The position numbers and the translations under genes are program-made. A stretch of 64,000 nt of DNA from Burkholderiales bacterium JOSHI_001 (GTDB lineage Bacteria; Pseudomonadota; Gammaproteobacteria; Burkholderiales; Burkholderiaceae_C): assembly GCA_000244995.1 (NCBI GenBank), contig CM001438.1, forward strand, positions 4,054,090 to 4,118,089, given 5' to 3'. A model generated the notes under the pieces. The model saw only the letters and a list, made by a program, of their open reading frames with translations. It had not been told where the DNA came from and did no database searches. This document shows positions 62,385-64,000 of this stretch, piece after piece. The first letter of the stretch is position 1. Each line of letters opens with the position of its first letter.

Positions 62385-64000
62385 ATGGCCGCCACCCCGC
62401 GCCGCCGCCGGCCGCCCCGCATCGAGGAAATCGAGCCGCGGCTGCTGTACGCCGCCGACATGGCCGCGCTGTCGCCGGTGGCCGCGGCCTGGGCGCCCGC
62501 CCACACCCGGCTGCTGAACGACGGCCTGGCCACCCACCCACTGAACCAGGCGCTGGACCAGCAACTGGGGGCGCTGCTGGCCGAGATGGGCAGCCAGCCG
62601 CTGCCCGTGCTGACGCCTGAGTCAACGCCGCGCAGCACCGCCTCGCCCCGTGAGGTGGTGTTCATCGACGGCGCCCTGAAGGACGCCGACGACCTGGCGG
62701 CCCGCTGGCGCCAGGCCGCCACCGAGCAGGGCCGCAACCTGGACGTGGTGCTGCTGGACCCGCGCCAGGACGGTGTGGCGCAGGTCAGCACCTGGCTGGC
62801 GCAGGCGCAGCCGCTGCAGGCCATTCACCTGGTGAGCCATGGCGCCGCCGGCCAGGTGCGGCTGGGCAACGCGGTGCTGGACGCCAACACCCTGGACGCC
62901 CGCAGCGCCGAACTGCAGGGCTGGGCGGCCCACCTGGCCGCAGGCGCCGACCTGATGGTCTACGGCTGCGACGTGGCCGCCAGTGCCGACGGGCAGGCCT
63001 TGATGGCCCGCCTGCGTGCCTTGACTGGCGCCGATGTGGCGGCCAGCCTGGACCGCAGCGGCGCTGCCGCGCTGGGTGGCAACTGGGGGCTGGAGTCGCG
63101 CCTGGGCGATGTGCAGGCCGACTGGGCCAGCGCCGCACCCTCCATCCAGGGCTGGCAGGGCACGCTGGCCACCTTCACCGTCACCAGCAATTCCGACACC
63201 AACACCGTCGGCACGCTGCGCTGGGCCATCAACCAGGCCAACAGCACCACGGGTGCCGACACCATCACGTTCAGCGGCGTCAGCAACATCAACCTGGGTG
63301 CGCTGCTGCCGCAGATCACCGACCAGGTCAGCATCAACGGCACCAGCGCCGGCGGCACCCCGGGCGTGACGATCAACGCCGGCGCAGTGACCATCGGCCT
63401 GGACCTGGTGGCCGGCAGCGACGGCAGCACGGTGCGCGGCCTGGTGCTGCAGAACTTCAGCTCCCGCGGCCTGTTCGTGGAAGGGGCGAAGAACATCACC
63501 ATCGCCGGCAACTACATCGGCACCGACGCCACCGGCAACTTCGCAGCAGGCAACTTCGTCGGCATCGACCTGTTCAACGCCGGCGGCAGCGTGGTGGGCG
63601 GCAGCGCCGCGGCCGACCGCAATGTCATCTCGGGCAACAACAACATCGGCCTGAACATCACGGGTGCCGGCTCCACCGGCATCGTGGTCAAGGGCAACTA
63701 CATCGGCACCACCGCCGCCGGCACGGGCGACCTGGGCAACACCAACCACGGCATTTACGTCAACGCGGCCTCGGGTGTCACCATCGGCGGCAGCGCCGCC
63801 GGTGAAGGCAACATCATCAGCGGCCAGAACTTCAGCGGCGTCACGCTGGACACGGGCGCCAGTGGTGTCACTGTGTTGGGCAACCTGATCGGCCTGAACG
63901 CTGCCGGCACCGGCACCATCGCCAACAGCAGCCACGGCATCTGGATCCTGGGCGCCAACAACACCATTGGCGGCACCAGCACCGGCGCGCGCAATGTCAT
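62385..64000 (+). CDS. giant surface protein, N-terminal part: LEPR-XLL-like motif, DUF4347, beta-helix repeats
   Basis: The frame is open to the window edge (538 codons seen). Residues 1-11 are Arg-rich; 12-29 read RIEEIEPRLLYAADMAAL, an LEPR-XLL-type motif typical of very long exported proteins. There is no classical Sec signal peptide. A DUF4347 domain spans about 88-245 (VVFIDGALKDADDL, IHLVSHGAAGQVRLG, MVYGCDVAAS). From ~265 a CSLREA-like segment (TVGTLRWAINQANS) leads into parallel beta-helix repeats built on GNYIGT and GNNNIG/IGG units (for example near 372 and 432). It is probably a secreted or surface-held adhesin or enzyme, exported by the four proteins encoded just upstream. Confidence 0.88.
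   Translation, partial: MAATPRRRRPPRIEEIEPRLLYAADMAALSPVAAAWAPAHTRLLNDGLATHPLNQALDQQLGALLAEMGSQPLPVLTPESTPRSTASPREVVFIDGALKDADDLAARWRQAATEQGRNLDVVLLDPRQDGVAQVSTWLAQAQPLQAIHLVSHGAAGQVRLGNAVLDANTLDARSAELQGWAAHLAAGADLMVYGCDVAASADGQALMARLRALTGADVAASLDRSGAAALGGNWGLESRLGDVQADWASAAPSIQGWQGTLATFTVTSNSDTNTVGTLRWAINQANSTTGADTITFSGVSNINLGALLPQITDQVSINGTSAGGTPGVTINAGAVTIGLDLVAGSDGSTVRGLVLQNFSSRGLFVEGAKNITIAGNYIGTDATGNFAAGNFVGIDLFNAGGSVVGGSAAADRNVISGNNNIGLNITGAGSTGIVVKGNYIGTTAAGTGDLGNTNHGIYVNAASGVTIGGSAAGEGNIISGQNFSGVTLDTGASGVTVLGNLIGLNAAGTGTIANSSHGIWILGANNTIGGTSTGARNV

Noticed and set aside
62785-63935. Open frames on the minus strand opposite the giant protein
   Set aside because: The plus-strand frame carries the DUF4347 and beta-helix patterns; the opposite frames are shadows.

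Overview
The window is high-GC, densely coded DNA from a betaproteobacterium, most probably a member of the Burkholderiales (Comamonadaceae / Rubrivivax-Leptothrix-like). The evidence is the zapA-6S RNA-EVE arrangement, Bug/TctC and TRAP uptake genes, GC-biased third codon positions and the type of several regulators. No tRNA, rRNA, CRISPR array, prophage or insertion sequence was recognised.

Layout. (a) 1-4110 (minus): a vitamin B12 uptake operon, btuB-btuC-btuD, behind a cobalamin riboswitch. (b) 4242-5503 (plus): zapB-like and zapA cell-division genes, 6S RNA and an EVE-domain protein. (c) 5583-10470 (plus): two-subunit indolepyruvate:ferredoxin oxidoreductase-type genes and an orphan TRAP binding protein. 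(d) 10518-13809: a LysR regulator diverging from a small unknown gene, a fumarylacetoacetate-hydrolase-family gene and panE. (e) 13875-20307: an oxalate operon on the minus strand (oxc, frc, PAS protein, second frc, terC) diverging from an FNR-like regulator gene. (f) 20327-25522: a tripartite tricarboxylate transporter operon (tctC, tctB, tctA) ending in a cytidylate-kinase-like/BON gene, diverging from a TauE/SafE permease. A near-identical 24-nt element with a TTGAC-N4-GTCAA core lies upstream of both oxc and tctC, so the FNR-like protein probably controls both operons. (g) 25538-27997: a PAS-GGDEF protein with a degenerate active site. (h) 26705-35723: nitrate/nitrite assimilation. An ANTAR protein fused to NarX/PilJ-like nitrate-sensing repeats diverges from nirB-nirD-nasA, which lie behind a textbook sigma-54 promoter; ybiB and the siroheme methyltransferase gene follow. 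(i) 35788-47420: housekeeping genes (BaiN-like flavoprotein, rpsU, yqeY, TRAP genes, pmbA, darP, mog, cysE, trmJ, suhB). (j) 47421-50833 (minus): a peptidase-C39 ABC exporter with its HlyD adaptor. (k) 50925-55200 (plus): mutS, the Anbu protease and an alpha/beta hydrolase, all overlapping.

(l) 55359-64000 (plus, running off the end) is the most unusual region. It encodes a GAF-HlyD membrane protein; a PqqD-like/M50 protease/HlyD fusion; a shortened SecA-like ATPase; a third HlyD adaptor; and the N-terminus of a giant surface protein with an LEPR-XLL-like motif, a DUF4347 domain and parallel beta-helix repeats. From the M50 gene onward the genes overlap or nearly touch. I interpret this as a dedicated, little-described export and processing machine for the giant protein next to it. 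That interpretation is inference; the domains and gene order are visible in the sequence.
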